Shown one piece after another: positions 25,446 through 36,693 of a stretch of 64,000 nucleotides of DNA. The stretch lies in NCBI GenBank assembly GCA_944470555.2, contig OX104127.1, forward strand, positions 97,054,708 to 97,118,707, written 5' to 3'. The notes below the pieces were generated by a model that saw only the letters and a program-made list of their open reading frames with translations, did not search any database and was not told the origin of the DNA. This DNA comes from Heterobilharzia americana (Eukaryota > Platyhelminthes > Trematoda > Strigeidida > Schistosomatidae). Both the position numbers and the translations under genes were made by a program. How positions within the stretch are numbered: the stretch's first letter is position 1; every line of letters begins with the position of its first letter.

Positions 25446-28400
25446 ATGGATTCTGGGCAATCCTGGAAGTCATTAAGCCTTTTCCATGTAGAATACCCAA
25501 GTGGTAGCCATAAGAATAATATTATATCTGGTTTTACAGGTGATAGGTTTGGGAAATTTTTGGCATATACAAGCATGGCTCCGATTTTCATAGCAGTTAG
25601 CCTCATAACTTTGATTGGGTGGAGGAGGGACTTGCATACTGTATTTCAAATCACAGCTTACACATTCACCTCCAGATTTTTTATTTCTGTGGATGCTTGT
25701 TGAATGAAATCAGCAACTTTTTTCTCAAGTCTTTAATAAGTCAACCAAGACCATTTCCTTCAGGTTTGTTGGTCAGTAGTTTTTTATAATGCAGTGCATC
25801 CAAGTGTTGGATCATCAGGTATGCCATCGAATCATGCGCAGTTCATGGGGTTTTTCTGCGCATATTTTGCACTATTTCTATACATAAGGTTCGCTGTATA
25901 CTAGCTTATTCAATGTTAAAGGCTCAATCAGAAATCGTGTTGTCGTGAAACTAAAGGGCTTATCTTCTTAATTTTTTTGTTACTGACCGTTGTGGTATGC
26001 TACAGCAGGTACATTTTGGGAGTTTAATGTTTACTTTCAGGGTTTATTTGTTGTACCACACTTTTAGCCAGGTTCTGGTTGGTGTCACTGTGGGTGGAGT
26101 CTCTGCAGTAATTTGGTTTCTGCTTGTTCAGCATATAGTTACTCCAATTTTCCCCTGGATTTCTGACAGGTATGTTGTGCAATAATCGCGTAGTTTCTGA
26201 ATACTTTATTCTTCCCAGCCCACTCCGCCTTCGGCCTGGGCAACCACGTATTATCGTAAACCCTTACAAAGATGTGTGGCTCAGTGTAGTACATGAAAAT
26301 GTACCAGGTTAGGTTACGTTATATAATTAGAACTTACTAAGCATATTAGACAGTCCAAATTTATGTACGAAAAAGTGGTATTATGAAGTTGTCACGACAA
26401 AAAGAATGCACCTGTATCAGTTGCGACAGAGTTCCTAGATATTTGGATCGACAAATTTCCTGATCACTAATCCCTATGACAAAACAGGAAATATTAGAAG
26501 CTCCTAGGCAGGGTTGAATATGCAAGAGACGACAACAGCACAGTGAGACTGATAAGAATGGGAGGCAAGGTAAACATTGAAGTGCTGCACACTAACTGCA
26601 CTCGTTAATTGAGTAAGGTTAGTGAAATTCTTTAAGCAGGTGACCGACTTAAGTGAGATTTGTAGCATAAAAAGTTAGTTCACTGAATAGTGGAGTAATT
26701 CTAGTAGTTTTGATTTCACATGGGCTCTTAAGAAACGGTTTTCACATCTCATTGGCATTCTTTTTAGACAGCAGTATATGATATAATTAGAACAAACTTG
26801 GTACACCACGGACACCAGGACAATCCATGAGAAATAACAAAGCAGTGATGTCAAGGCATAAAACTCCAGGGAAGCGCAAAAAAGTAAGTAGGTTATCAGA
26901 AAAATTATCCCAGGGGCCGACTCAAGCGCACAGAAACGCTTTACCTGTCCAACATCCATACGGAACTTCAATTATAAACATGTTTCATTTCTCTTCTTCC
27001 TTTCCTCCACTAACAGTTCCTACCTAGACATAGTGGATGGGCTTGCATATCCCGATGATCCTATAAACCATACACTATCCAGCTTGCGTCATCTGAGGGA
27101 CTGGTGAGATATCCGACTACCTGTTAAAGGATGTGTATACTGCTGTGCAGTCGGTTCTACGGCTGGTATAAGGGATAAAAGTAGACGATATGAATAGGTT
27201 ACAAGTTTTCGAACACAGATAATCCTCCTAGCATTATTTACTTATTGTGGAATCCCCATATGAGCAATGTTGAGGTCAGGCAAAGGGTACTAAGCAGGTC
27301 GTTGGTCGAGGTTGGGAACCTTCAGCTACTGGGGTAGCTTGGACATATGCTTCGCACGTTGTGCCATTGACTACTTCGACCTGCAATATTGGGCGAAGTA
27401 AGGTTGGATTGGAAGAAGGTTCAGTGGCTGGACCAAGACGGCGCCAGTCGATGATGTCTCTGACTGTTGATCTTAGTCGTTCAGGGGAGTGTAGTCTACC
27501 TAGCTGCGGTCCCCAATTCTTGGTGACGTGGCCTGGAACCGGTTAGCACGGCGCAGATGTATTCACTTTTTGATGTCTTCTAAAGATTAAACACTTTCAC
27601 TAACCTTCATTCTCAAATTCCTTTTCTAATGCACCTTTGAATACTTTAATGCCTGTCTTTATCTATCCATTTTTTTTTCACATGCTTCTGTAAAGTGTGG
27701 CAACTTAACCTGATGCACTTTTGTGCTAGGTTCTGCATCGATTTGTCCACTTGAAACACATTACATATCTGCATAATCTCACTTTGCGATTGGCACGTTA
27801 TTACATCTTTGGAATATGTGATAAATGTATCGCGTTTCTAAAATCAACGGATTTTGTAGTTCTTACATGAAGTTGACGTAACGCTCCACCCCAGACCAAT
27901 GTGTTGTCTTCTTTCTCTAATTTTCTCTTGATGGAAAATTTTTAAATCCTAATTTCAGTGACATACTAACTGACCTGAAGAACAGCATTGATCCCCTGAA
28001 TTAAGAAGAAACCAGAAATTCTTTCTTCAAATAAACTGTTTCGTAACGACAGTGAATAAGATAATACGTAGTTGGTGATGCGATATCGGATTATGTAAGG
28101 CATGATAACTATTGTCCACTATAATTCGCTAATATAGATTGCTTCATCTTTTAGCAGTTCAATTCACCTCATAGTTGGATGCAAATGTTTAGGCATTTTA
28201 GTTGATATTGACTGACTAACCGTTTCAAAATTTACAATGGGTAACTTCCTAGCAACATTTGAGTTAATTAACATGGAATGTGTATGCAGGAAATTATCAG
28301 GAAAATTTTAGACTGCATATTTTTCATTCGACTCTCGTTTTTGTACCGTAGTAAATAGGTATTTTTCACCCTTTCACTGCTCCAGAAAAGGTCTAATTGC

Positions 28401-28576
28401 ATGTATTTCCTAACAAATAAAAATATTTTTTGGAACAATTACCATTACTGCTACTCATATTGACCAAAGTGTTTCTTTTTAGCTGGATTGGTCACTTGTT
28501 GATGTTGCAAGATTTTACACACATCAATAATATCGTGAAGTTTGAATATATCAATGCTCAAAATCATATCCGGTAA
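25446..28576 (+). CDS. DOLPP1: Dolichyldiphosphatase (DOLPP1 orthologue), 7 exons
   Basis: The enzyme removes one phosphate from dolichyl diphosphate on the ER luminal side, recycling the lipid carrier for protein N-glycosylation. Exons are 25446-25503, 25540-25640, 25676-25763, 25795-25888, 25922-26008, 26041-26169 and 28483-28576. All introns are GT-AG, phases agree, and the sum is 651 bp, giving 216 aa (the human protein is slightly longer). The start ATG gives 'HVEYPSGD' at residues 14-21, matching the family N-terminus. PAP2 motifs are complete: Lys71-x6-Arg78-Pro79, 'PSNH' at 93-96, and Ser142-Arg143-x5-His149. Hydrophobic segments lie at about 26-47, 54-70, 99-114, 127-141 and 156-172. 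The last exon is the most diverged, but it keeps 'FEY' at the expected position. The CGG TAA end overlaps a possible donor (G-GTAAGC), so a further exon is not excluded. The frame has no disruption. Confidence 0.93.
25504..26040 (+). other. Five micro-introns (31-36 bp) in DOLPP1
   Basis: The introns are 25504-25539 (36 bp), 25641-25675 (35), 25764-25794 (31), 25889-25921 (33) and 26009-26040 (32). All begin GT and end AG, and each removal restores the conserved protein alignment. The first is a multiple of three with no in-frame stop, so retaining it would add 12 residues next to the conserved HVEYPSG block. Such lengths are close to the lower limit for spliceosomal introns. Short 5' introns are known in schistosomes. 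Confidence 0.9.
26927..27073 (+). repeat. 147-bp dispersed repeat, copy 1 (inverted at 35265-35411)
   Basis: The reverse complement is present at 35265-35411 with 145 of 147 bases the same by eye. The boundaries are sharp. It lies in the 2.3-kb last intron of DOLPP1, directly before a family-B fragment. Confidence 0.85.
27075..27550 (+). mobile_element. Family-B RTE-like fragment, C-terminal, plus strand
   Basis: Plus-strand frames show the RT thumb and C-terminal region: 'MSNVEVRQRVL' near 27260, then 'LGHMLRTL' and 'WKKVQWLDQDGA'. It lies in DOLPP1 intron 6 in the sense direction and is the only plus-strand family-B fragment seen. It is heavily decayed. Confidence 0.65.
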
Positions 28577-29860
28577 GCAAATACAACTAAACTAAAATAC
28601 TATCGGCAATTTTAATGGTATTCTGATCTAAAATTTAACTTTCATGTGTACCATATTTCATTTACTGCCTACCAGCTTGTATTGTGAAGTTTAATCAAGG
28701 TAGTGACCAAAACAAGTTGATCACGGTTCATGACATATAAGTGAGTTAGTGGTGATTATGTATAATCATTTATAATAATATGTTAGCGTTTAGAAACATA
28801 TTTGATCGCAGCACACGATGGGACAAATTGTAACAGAGGCCATTCTCACTACATGATAATAATTTAGACTGATGGTATAAATAGTGTAACTGCAGTAAGG
28901 TTCAGTGTGAAATTATTTACAAACAAATCCTGAAGATATTCTTCGATGTAGTTGTGGAGAGCGGAAAAGAAAGTAGCCAGGAGACAGGGTGTTTGACCTG
29001 ATGGTTTGGAAATAATCAGTTTCAACTCTCGGAAGGGCTGTCTAGTAAGACAGCATATTTAGACAGCGAACAGTGTTGTAGATGCGAACATCAATATAAG
29101 GTGAACTAGTCTTTTACACCGAAACTAGATATAGTTTGATAAGAACATTAGAACTGTTGTTTACTTTGGACTACATGTATAGACAGTGATTGTCGTTTAG
29201 TTGTTGTCCTTGCTTTGCTCAGAAATTAATACTTCTTTAAGACCCACCCTGTCAAAACACCGAGTGCTATAGTGTACTGTCACTCATCTGTCATAAATAA
29301 ACTTAAAAAGCTAAGGAACCTTTAATTGTGCTAACCAGTATTGAATCTTGGTTTCAAACCTCATTCCACCTGCTTCGACCTGAGCAACTGCACACTATGA
29401 ACACTTAAATTGTAAGTCTGGCTTATAACCTGGTGCATAAGCGTGGATCGAGTTAATTTATGTCCTCTGTTTATTTAGAAATAAAAAAGGGATAATTCGG
29501 CGAAGGTTCCATTTCTCGATGGCGTCATTTTCCAAAGCTGTACAACAGCGTCACAAACGTATAATGGTCTATTATTACGGTATGGTTGAAACTGAGGTGA
29601 TTAGTGAAAAGGAGTTGCATGATAAGCTACCAAATAACCCAAATAAAGAGAGCGAAAAGCAGTTAAACAAGGTGAAGTCATTGGTGGAATGCGATGGTTG
29701 AATGGCTGCTTGATAGATGTAAAGAAGGTGAAAAAAACCAGAGGGTCGTCACAAAGTTGATAATTAATTATAATGAGGTCGAAAAAGAAAAGAAAGCATA
29801 TGGAAGAATTAAGACCATGATAATGTGAGGAATTCAACACACCTCCTCAAGATGAGCATC
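28577..29860. other. DOLPP1 3' flank, no second gene
   Basis: This is A+T-rich sequence. The first AATAAA on the plus strand after the stop is at 29296-29301, about 720 bp downstream, and is a possible but distant polyadenylation signal. A 60-codon frame at 29519-29701 is rich in Lys and Glu but matches nothing I know, and I do not call it. Confidence 0.4.
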
Positions 29861-29869
29861 GCTGTCACG

Positions 29870-30720
29870 TTTTGACTGATAAAATCAACGTAGAACTTTG
29901 CACACAGGTGCATCAGCTCTAGTTACCACACTTCACAATAGTACACAAGGAACCGGTGGATAAAAAAGTGATATCGAAGAAAATAAAGTAGGGTGAGAGA
30001 ATAAACAATCTGAATATAAAGGTCAGTGTAAACACTGAAGCTTTAGATGTCAAGGAGTGAATACATCTGCACCGCTGAGACCGATTTTCAACCATATCAC
30101 CAAGAGTCAGTCCTCAACCACTGACTGATGCCTTTCGTCTCGTGGACCCCAGCTAGGTAGTGTACATCTCCCCACATAGCTCAGACTAGCGGTAAGAGAC
30201 TTCATCGACTGATGCCAGGTCTTGGTGTGGCCATCCTAAACTCTCCCAACCTAATCCTTATCGAGGCAGGCAGTGGTTAGGCATGTGCAGTACTTGTCCA
30301 AGCCATCTCAGTCGACTACGGTTCACACCCTCATTAATCGACTTATCTGTCTTGCCTAGTACTCTTCGGCTGACCTCAACATCGCTCACATGGTGATTCC
30401 ACCAAACTCGAGCGATGTTATCAAAATGTCTATTATCAAAACCCTGTAATTGCTTCATGGCTTCTACTTTCAACGGCCATGTATCACAGTCGTGGAACAG
30501 GACGAAACGGACACTAGCACAGTGCACTCGTCTTTTGACAGATAGCCGGATATCTCGTCAGTCGGCGCTAACGGGTGATCGGAGTTCAAACAATTACTCC
30601 AGAAAGTGTCAATTTTCCACCGATCCTATCTTACGAATGCTCATAGTAATGTGATCTATCTGTGTTTATCGTTAGTTTGCTGTTGACGGACGCATGTGAG
30701 ACATTGTTTATCCTTATGCT
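29870..30720 (-). mobile_element. Family-B copy B2 with the RT core deleted
   Basis: On the minus strand the end of the endonuclease (about 30720-30600, ending in a 'NSDH'-type block) is followed directly by the RT thumb ('ISGYLSKDECTVL' near 30560). The C-terminal domain follows ('VLGKTDKSINEG', 'RLRWLGQVLHMPNH', 30400-30260), then the 3' untranslated region to about 29870. The linker, RT fingers and palm are missing. The 3' region is clearly similar to that of copy B6 (52600-52800). Confidence 0.75.
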
Positions 30721-32129
30721 TACATGTAGTAATTTGTCTCAATGAATTCCTGGTCGTAAAAGTCTTGCTATCTTCAGTAGTACCGTTGGTTATCGAAAGC
30801 TTATCGCATTATTAGAAAAGTCATATCCTCATTTGTCCATCTGCGACTTCAGGTTGCACCAAATTTACCACTTTTCGTTGATAAAGTTAGATAAAGTTAT
30901 AGATAATACTATCATTGAACCTCACCCCGTATTCTCTTGAAACAGGTTCATATATGTTGTTGGTCGTTATCACCAAAGAGTAATCACTTACTTTGGCCTG
31001 TAGAAATTGTTTGACTGAATTTTCGATACCCTGTCTCTTACTTTGTACTCCATGGTTTTATTTAAAAGTGCTAGAAAATAAGTAGTAAAAGTGATGCAAT
31101 GGTGGGTTCGGAAATATTTTTTTAAACGGTTTCTTTCTCCCATTAACTTATCACAAACATGCGTATTTAGTGGCTGTATGCAACGATATACTGGAGGTTT
31201 TTTATACTAGTAAATAGTATTATCGTCTTACACTGTAAGTGATACTTGGGAGGAAGGGAACGTCACAAATAAGTGCAAGTACACGCGTCTTTGCACTTCA
31301 GAATAAAACAAAAAGATATTAACATAATCACCGACTCCGAATTTCGATTACCGTCATGTTGACCTAACTTGCAAGTCTATACTTCTGTTCAAACTGTCCT
31401 GCTCCACTATTATCTCAGCGATAACTTTAATTTCAGGTGGGTAACTTACTTCGCAGCCCTAAACAGAATATTGTTAGACATCAGCAACACAGAAGATATC
31501 AGATGGTAATTCACAAGTTATCTGGTGTACACTTAATCAAGCTTATTTTTGACCACATAATGACATATATAGACACTGCTGAAACATGCTGCAATAGAAT
31601 ATAATGTATATTGAGTGCGTTGTTTCTTAGGAATTATTAGAAATAATTTCGATATTCGATCAAAACCAGTTTTTAATCTACTGGGAGTCTAGCTCATCAA
31701 ACGTGAAGTGAAGAAACCCAAAGTGCTACGTTGCTGCTTTTGCAAAGATGATTTTTCTCATTAGTTGGTTATTTTTAAGTTGTTTTCGAACAGATAGACG
31801 ACATTAACATAAAGCCTTGCATTATAGCCTAATGATCCAAATCGCCCCACACCAACAACGAATCAAATGAGAATGCACTGAAATGAAGAATTTAAAGATA
31901 AGAAAGCAAGTCGAAAGTGGTAGAAAGCTATCAAGGAAGGATGGTTAAGTGCTGAAATTCAGTCTGACGATAAGTTGTGAGTCCATCTATGCCAAATCGT
32001 ATCACCACTAAATTATGTTGTTACGCAAACCCCAGCCGGGAAGTCGATGACTTCTGACATCTTTTAGCTTAGCCTTCCCTAAGTTTTTTCCGTCGTGAAC
32101 CTACTTCAACTAATACTGTGACACGAAGT
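30721..32129. other. A+T-rich intergenic sequence
   Basis: I see no coding, RNA or repeat feature here. Confidence 0.45.
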
Positions 32130-34608
32130 GAACTGTAGCTAGGCATGGGTTACACACATGCCAGCCGCCTGGGTCAATAAAGCTTCATAACCTTATCAAC
32201 TGGCTTGTCTCTTCCTAAAACTCTGTGCCTGACTTCAAGGTTACTGATGGAGACATTATAGCACACGACCTACTCTCCAAAGCCAATGATGGTCGAACAC
32301 CTGAAATCTCACGCCTTCTACCTTTAATGACCATGTTTCTTAACCCTCAAGTAGAACAGAGCGAACTGAAGCGCAGTGTATTCGACCCTTAGTCGACATT
32401 AGTGAAATGCAAGCGAGACTTTTGTATTTCAGGTCAAGGTGTCATCGATCACTGACATCAGCGCTGACTCGATTTCCCAAGTAACCGAAGTGGTCAGTGT
32501 TAGATGGAGCACCAACATGATTCAGTCCTAGAGCAACTATTTGCATTTGAGTGACGAGAAACATCCAAAACATTATCAGATTGCCACTCAAGGTGTCTGA
32601 AAAACTGCTTTTTGTCAGCATAGTCACCATTCTCTAGTGCCACTGATGAGTTTCTTGTAACAAGACAAATGTCCGTAAAGTCAGACAACGAGAGGCACGA
32701 CTCCGGTGGTACTCCCGTGATAAAGTTAAATAAGAGTAGAGATAGTGGGCATCCTTGACGCATAACACGACGTACATAACTAACCTAATACCCCACCGTA
32801 TACTCTAATATGATCATGCGCGTTTGAATGCAGAGGTCTTAGCAGAATCTGGCATTCCCTTTCAGTAAGAGACTGCCATAAGATTTCTCGGTCGACGGAG
32901 TCAATACCACCAACAGGTCAAAAAAACAGGTAGTGTCGGGTGCAGGTAGGGGTACATGTACACTGTAAGGTGGCAGACAGTAAACATCTGGTCGACACAC
33001 AGGCGGGTCTGAAACTTGTCTGGTTTCCTCGGGTTGGGTGTTCCCGAGCTCCACTAAAACGTCCGATAATTATAGGACGTAGAACCGTAGACCGTATGTT
33101 CGTCAGACTGACTTCCATGTAATTGTCACAAGACGGTTTCTCCTTTATCTCGAAAACTGGTACAGTCAGAGATTGAGACCACTTAGAGGGATTAATATCT
33201 GACTCTCATACACTAGTTAACACTGCACTTAATTTAGTCAATAATCCATGACCTCCGTCCTCAAATACTTGTCATGCTAGCTTGTCTAGCCGTGCTGCCC
33301 TTCCTAGCTTCATACCGCTTACAGCCTTCACTTATGCAAGTGTTGCGGGTCCTATCTTGATGTTCCATTGGAGATCCGACTGGATAGTGAAGGAGTAGTA
33401 TCTAGAGGCCGGTTGAACCGCTCCGAGAAGTGCTTTGTCGTCCTTGTGCATCGCACACCCATCCTTCTCTGTTGCATTCTCACTAACCATTGACCGGTTT
33501 GCATCAAATTCCCTAATACGTCTCAGTAGTTGTTTACAGTCAACGATCACCGCTGCCCTATCCGTCTCCAGACTTCGCCACGTATTTCTGCGAACTCGTA
33601 GCGTAGACTTCGCGTCAGTTTGAATTTGAGTTGCCTCCACTCCTGTAGGAATATGTTCACGCACACCCATTAGTTCCGAAGAAACCTCTGAGATTCACTG
33701 GCGCCTTCTAATCACTTGCTGAGAGTCACATACAGCAGACGGAACATGGCACCAGACTTCCTCTGGCAGAATGGTGTTGTTCTCACCCGATGACTGTACA
33801 GCTAGTATCTCTGTAAAATCAACCTGAACAGCTTTATCATCGACCTGCAACCGCGATGGTCTTATTGAGCTACTTTTCCAAATTCTATCTATGTGCAGAT
33901 ACTCACGTGCTTGAACAAATGCGCGATCGCTGTATAAACGCTTGCTCTAGAAGTTGCGGCTATCTTGCACTGATGTCCAACAGTAACTTGTAGTAATAGG
34001 ACTTAGCTGTGTCCACTGTTGAACTAACGTCTGTGAACGCCACGCCGACATCATTCCTGTCTGAAATTCGCGCTGACTACAATTAGGTGGTAGGCGATCG
34101 CGAATATCTGTTCGTTTCGTTGGGATTCCGAAAATACCATCTGAGTATGTTTCTCTCTGACTTAGCCTACCCACTTGTGCTTTGAAATCACTTCCTACGA
34201 AAACCACGTCTGAACGTTTAGTTCTCAGTAGGGGGCTACACAGTTCTCACTTCATCGGAGCTGTAGTCAGTGGGTGTGTAAGCAGAGGTTGCAAAGAGAC
34301 AATGCTTAATCTCGGTGTTTTTCGAGTTCTTAGTGCACCACTCAGTCAAACAGCATACAGTCTAGTGTCAACGGGGATCCAGTGTATGAGTGCACTTTCT
34401 GTTTTAGGACTTGATGCTATGCCTACACCTACAAGACCGCGAGAACTAGCCATCGAAAGTCCAGGAAAAAGAAAGGTGAGTTTCGCAGACACACCATATT
34501 GGTCCGGTGAGGTTAAGTGAGTAACCACAGCACACGTCCATGGCTTGAGATGTCAGGGTTTCGGCTAGCGAAGCTTGCTGGTTGATGTGATGGAGGGTAT
34601 GGACACTG
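32130..34608 (-). mobile_element. Family-B copy B3, nearly full-length fossil
   Basis: Read from 34608 down, the endonuclease domain comes first ('VFVGSDFKAQVGRL' near 34200, with the usual GDxNA replaced by SDFKA). A linker follows at about 33670-33330. The RT region carries 'MRQGCPLSLLLFNFI' at 32763, with the YADD box degraded to YADK near 32630. A poor C-terminal region follows to about 32150. The first 490 bp (34119-34608) are almost identical to copy B4, while the rest is strongly diverged. Confidence 0.75.
34119..34608 (-). repeat. 490-bp near-identical block, copy in B3
   Basis: It matches 37921-38410 at 488 of 490 positions. The two differences lie 12 bp from one end and 10 bp from the other, so 468 bp in between are identical. 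Outside the block the two family-B copies drop at once to weak similarity. Confidence 0.93.
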
Positions 34609-36373
34609 CAAGCTCCGATAGACATTCTGGAGAATGGTTCCAGGAGAGCCGGAATGCTGTTCTATGTTCAAACCTTTATGGAAAGCTGCAGACCTGAAAG
34701 GAATTTATGATGTAGGAATATTAACCGAGATGAGAAGAAAGATTAGAAGGTAGATTGTGGAATTTTGATGACCATATGAGGGAACTCGAATGCTGATGGA
34801 GTTATGAGAGCGCTTTACAAGTCCCGAATGCCCACACCGTTGAAGGCTACTAGTTCTTAAGGTACCCAAAAAAGATGGGTTACCGTGTGGCTGCTGAGTC
34901 CAAGGGACATCTCTTTGAGGCCAGGCTCATTTGACCTCTTAGAAGTTTGGGATTTCAGTTTTTTTTCTTCCTGTTCGTCAATGATTCCATACGGCCGGCA
35001 CTGATATGCCATAGGATAGAGGGGAGTGTGCTAATTCTAGGACCGACTGCTGCTAGCAACACCCCATAAGGAAGCCAGTATCGGTGTGGTACTGCTGGTC
35101 ATCCGTGAGAAACACTTTAATGTCGCCACGTACCCGTCCAACCAACAGCAAGGTTTCGCCCTCGGACGCTCATCACAGCATAGCAAATTACACTTAAACT
35201 GTGTGTTTTGTCTTACCACTATTTGGTCGACCTTTCTGGTATTGTGGGACTTCGGGTTTCACCAGTATGGTTTATAGGATCATCGGGATATGCAAGCCCA
35301 TCCACTATGTCTAGGTAGGAACTGTTAGTGGAGGAAAGGAAGAAGAGAAATGAAACATGTTTATGATTGAAGTTCCGTATGGATGTTGGACAGGTAAAGC
35401 GTTTTTGTGCGTTAATGTAGCAACCGTCTTGATGACTTCCTTTGGGTAATTTTTGCCGTACATCTTGTTTTAAATTCTGAAGCGTATATTGTTTGAATCG
35501 TAGTATGGTCATACGTGAATCACTTTATTCAGGTATATCATGATTTTAATGTAAGTCTTTCATATGAGTACAGTCTTTGGAAGTGGTTTATTGTTTTCTT
35601 ACTAAGCCTCAGCACGAATGGTTTTTTGCTCTGAGTTTAGTTTTTACCCCGTTTCGTGAATCCTGGATGAACTGTCGGAGGATAGATGCAACTCGGAACC
35701 TTAATGCCGTGTGAGAATTCTGTTATCCAATGACAGAGCAGGATTTGTGTTAGTGACGTGAAAATCTTGAAAATAATTACACAATCCAACCTCTAGTTGT
35801 CCAGTACTGTTAGTTGTAAAATCGTATGGAAAGGAAGCACTAGTCACTTTCGTAACTCCGTTGGTAGAGAGTATGATATTGCACTAAAAATGGTATGTAG
35901 AATGATTGTGATCAATCAAAGCCTCTTTTCAGTAAATGATCAGGGTTAACGTTTCACATCAACTGGGGAGCGTGGGAGGTCTGAGCAAATGCTTAGGACT
36001 GCTCTTCAGTTAATATCACCGACTTTGTGAAAGAGAATTTAAAACCGTCAGGTCTCCCGAAGAGTACGCTACCACTGTGCCAGTGCTGCGATTCAATGGT
36101 TCATATCCTCCTATTTCTGAAGTCGCAACTTTTATCTAATATAATCACTCATATTTTGTCTTCCTTTTTTATCCTGACCTCGACCCTCTATATTATCATA
36201 GATACACACTAATCTGAAGTTCCTAACCAGAAAAAAATCTATCGTTTACTCCTACGTTTTGGATCATTCTTTAAGTTCTGTATCCATTACAAAAGCCACC
36301 TTAAAATCAACCAATTCCTCACGCATCAGTAAATTGAGTAACTTTGAATGAAATGTTAAGCTGTTTACATCAG
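34609..36373. other. Intergenic, mostly unassigned
   Basis: Apart from the 147-bp inverted repeat copy at 35265-35411, nothing is recognised. The stretch at 34.9-35.25 kb looks like decayed element sequence. From 35.5 kb it is A+T-rich and probably the 3' flank of NAA20. Confidence 0.4.
35265..35411 (-). repeat. 147-bp dispersed repeat, copy 2
   Basis: Reverse complement of 26927-27073 (145/147). It lies 8.2 kb away from that copy, on the other side of the DOLPP1 3' end. Confidence 0.85.
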
Positions 36374-36379
36374 TTTATT
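36374..36379 (-). terminator. Candidate polyadenylation signal of NAA20
   Basis: AATAAA on the minus strand, about 315 bp after the NAA20 stop codon. It is a single hexamer, so the call is only probable. Confidence 0.4.
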
Positions 36380-36693
36380 ATAAACTATGCCAGAGTTTCA
36401 TATTATGCGCTTTTACTTTTTACAACTTTCCGCTCTAACTTTTAGAAGGACGAAGTTTGAAAGGCCTATGTGAATAGAAGTGATCGATAGTTCCATATTT
36501 GTTATATCTTGATTTTCTGAATATTTTTGCAAAATCTTGATTTTTCTAGAAAGGTATTTGATGGAAATTGCTTCTCAGCTGTTTCTTCTTTTCGTAACTT
36601 CAAACTAGGAAAACACTGTATTTTTTCTCTCGCTAATGCTGTATTCGGAGCAAATTACGAATTTTAGTTTATAACAAATATACAGATATCTGT

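Noticed and set aside
29519..29701. 60-codon Lys/Glu-rich frame as an extra DOLPP1 or independent exon
   Set aside because: The DOLPP1 frame already closes at 28576, and there is no homology and no supporting splice sites.
30498..30512. GGACGAAAC-like string at 30.5 kb as part of a hammerhead
   Set aside because: No CTGANGA half or cleavage triplet nearby. It is coding sequence of the family-B thumb on the other strand.
34182..34520. 112-codon frame found identically at 34182-34520 and 37984-38322, suggesting a duplicated gene
   Set aside because: The identity is at DNA level over the whole 490-bp block, and the block is antisense to the family-B endonuclease start. The frame is a by-product.
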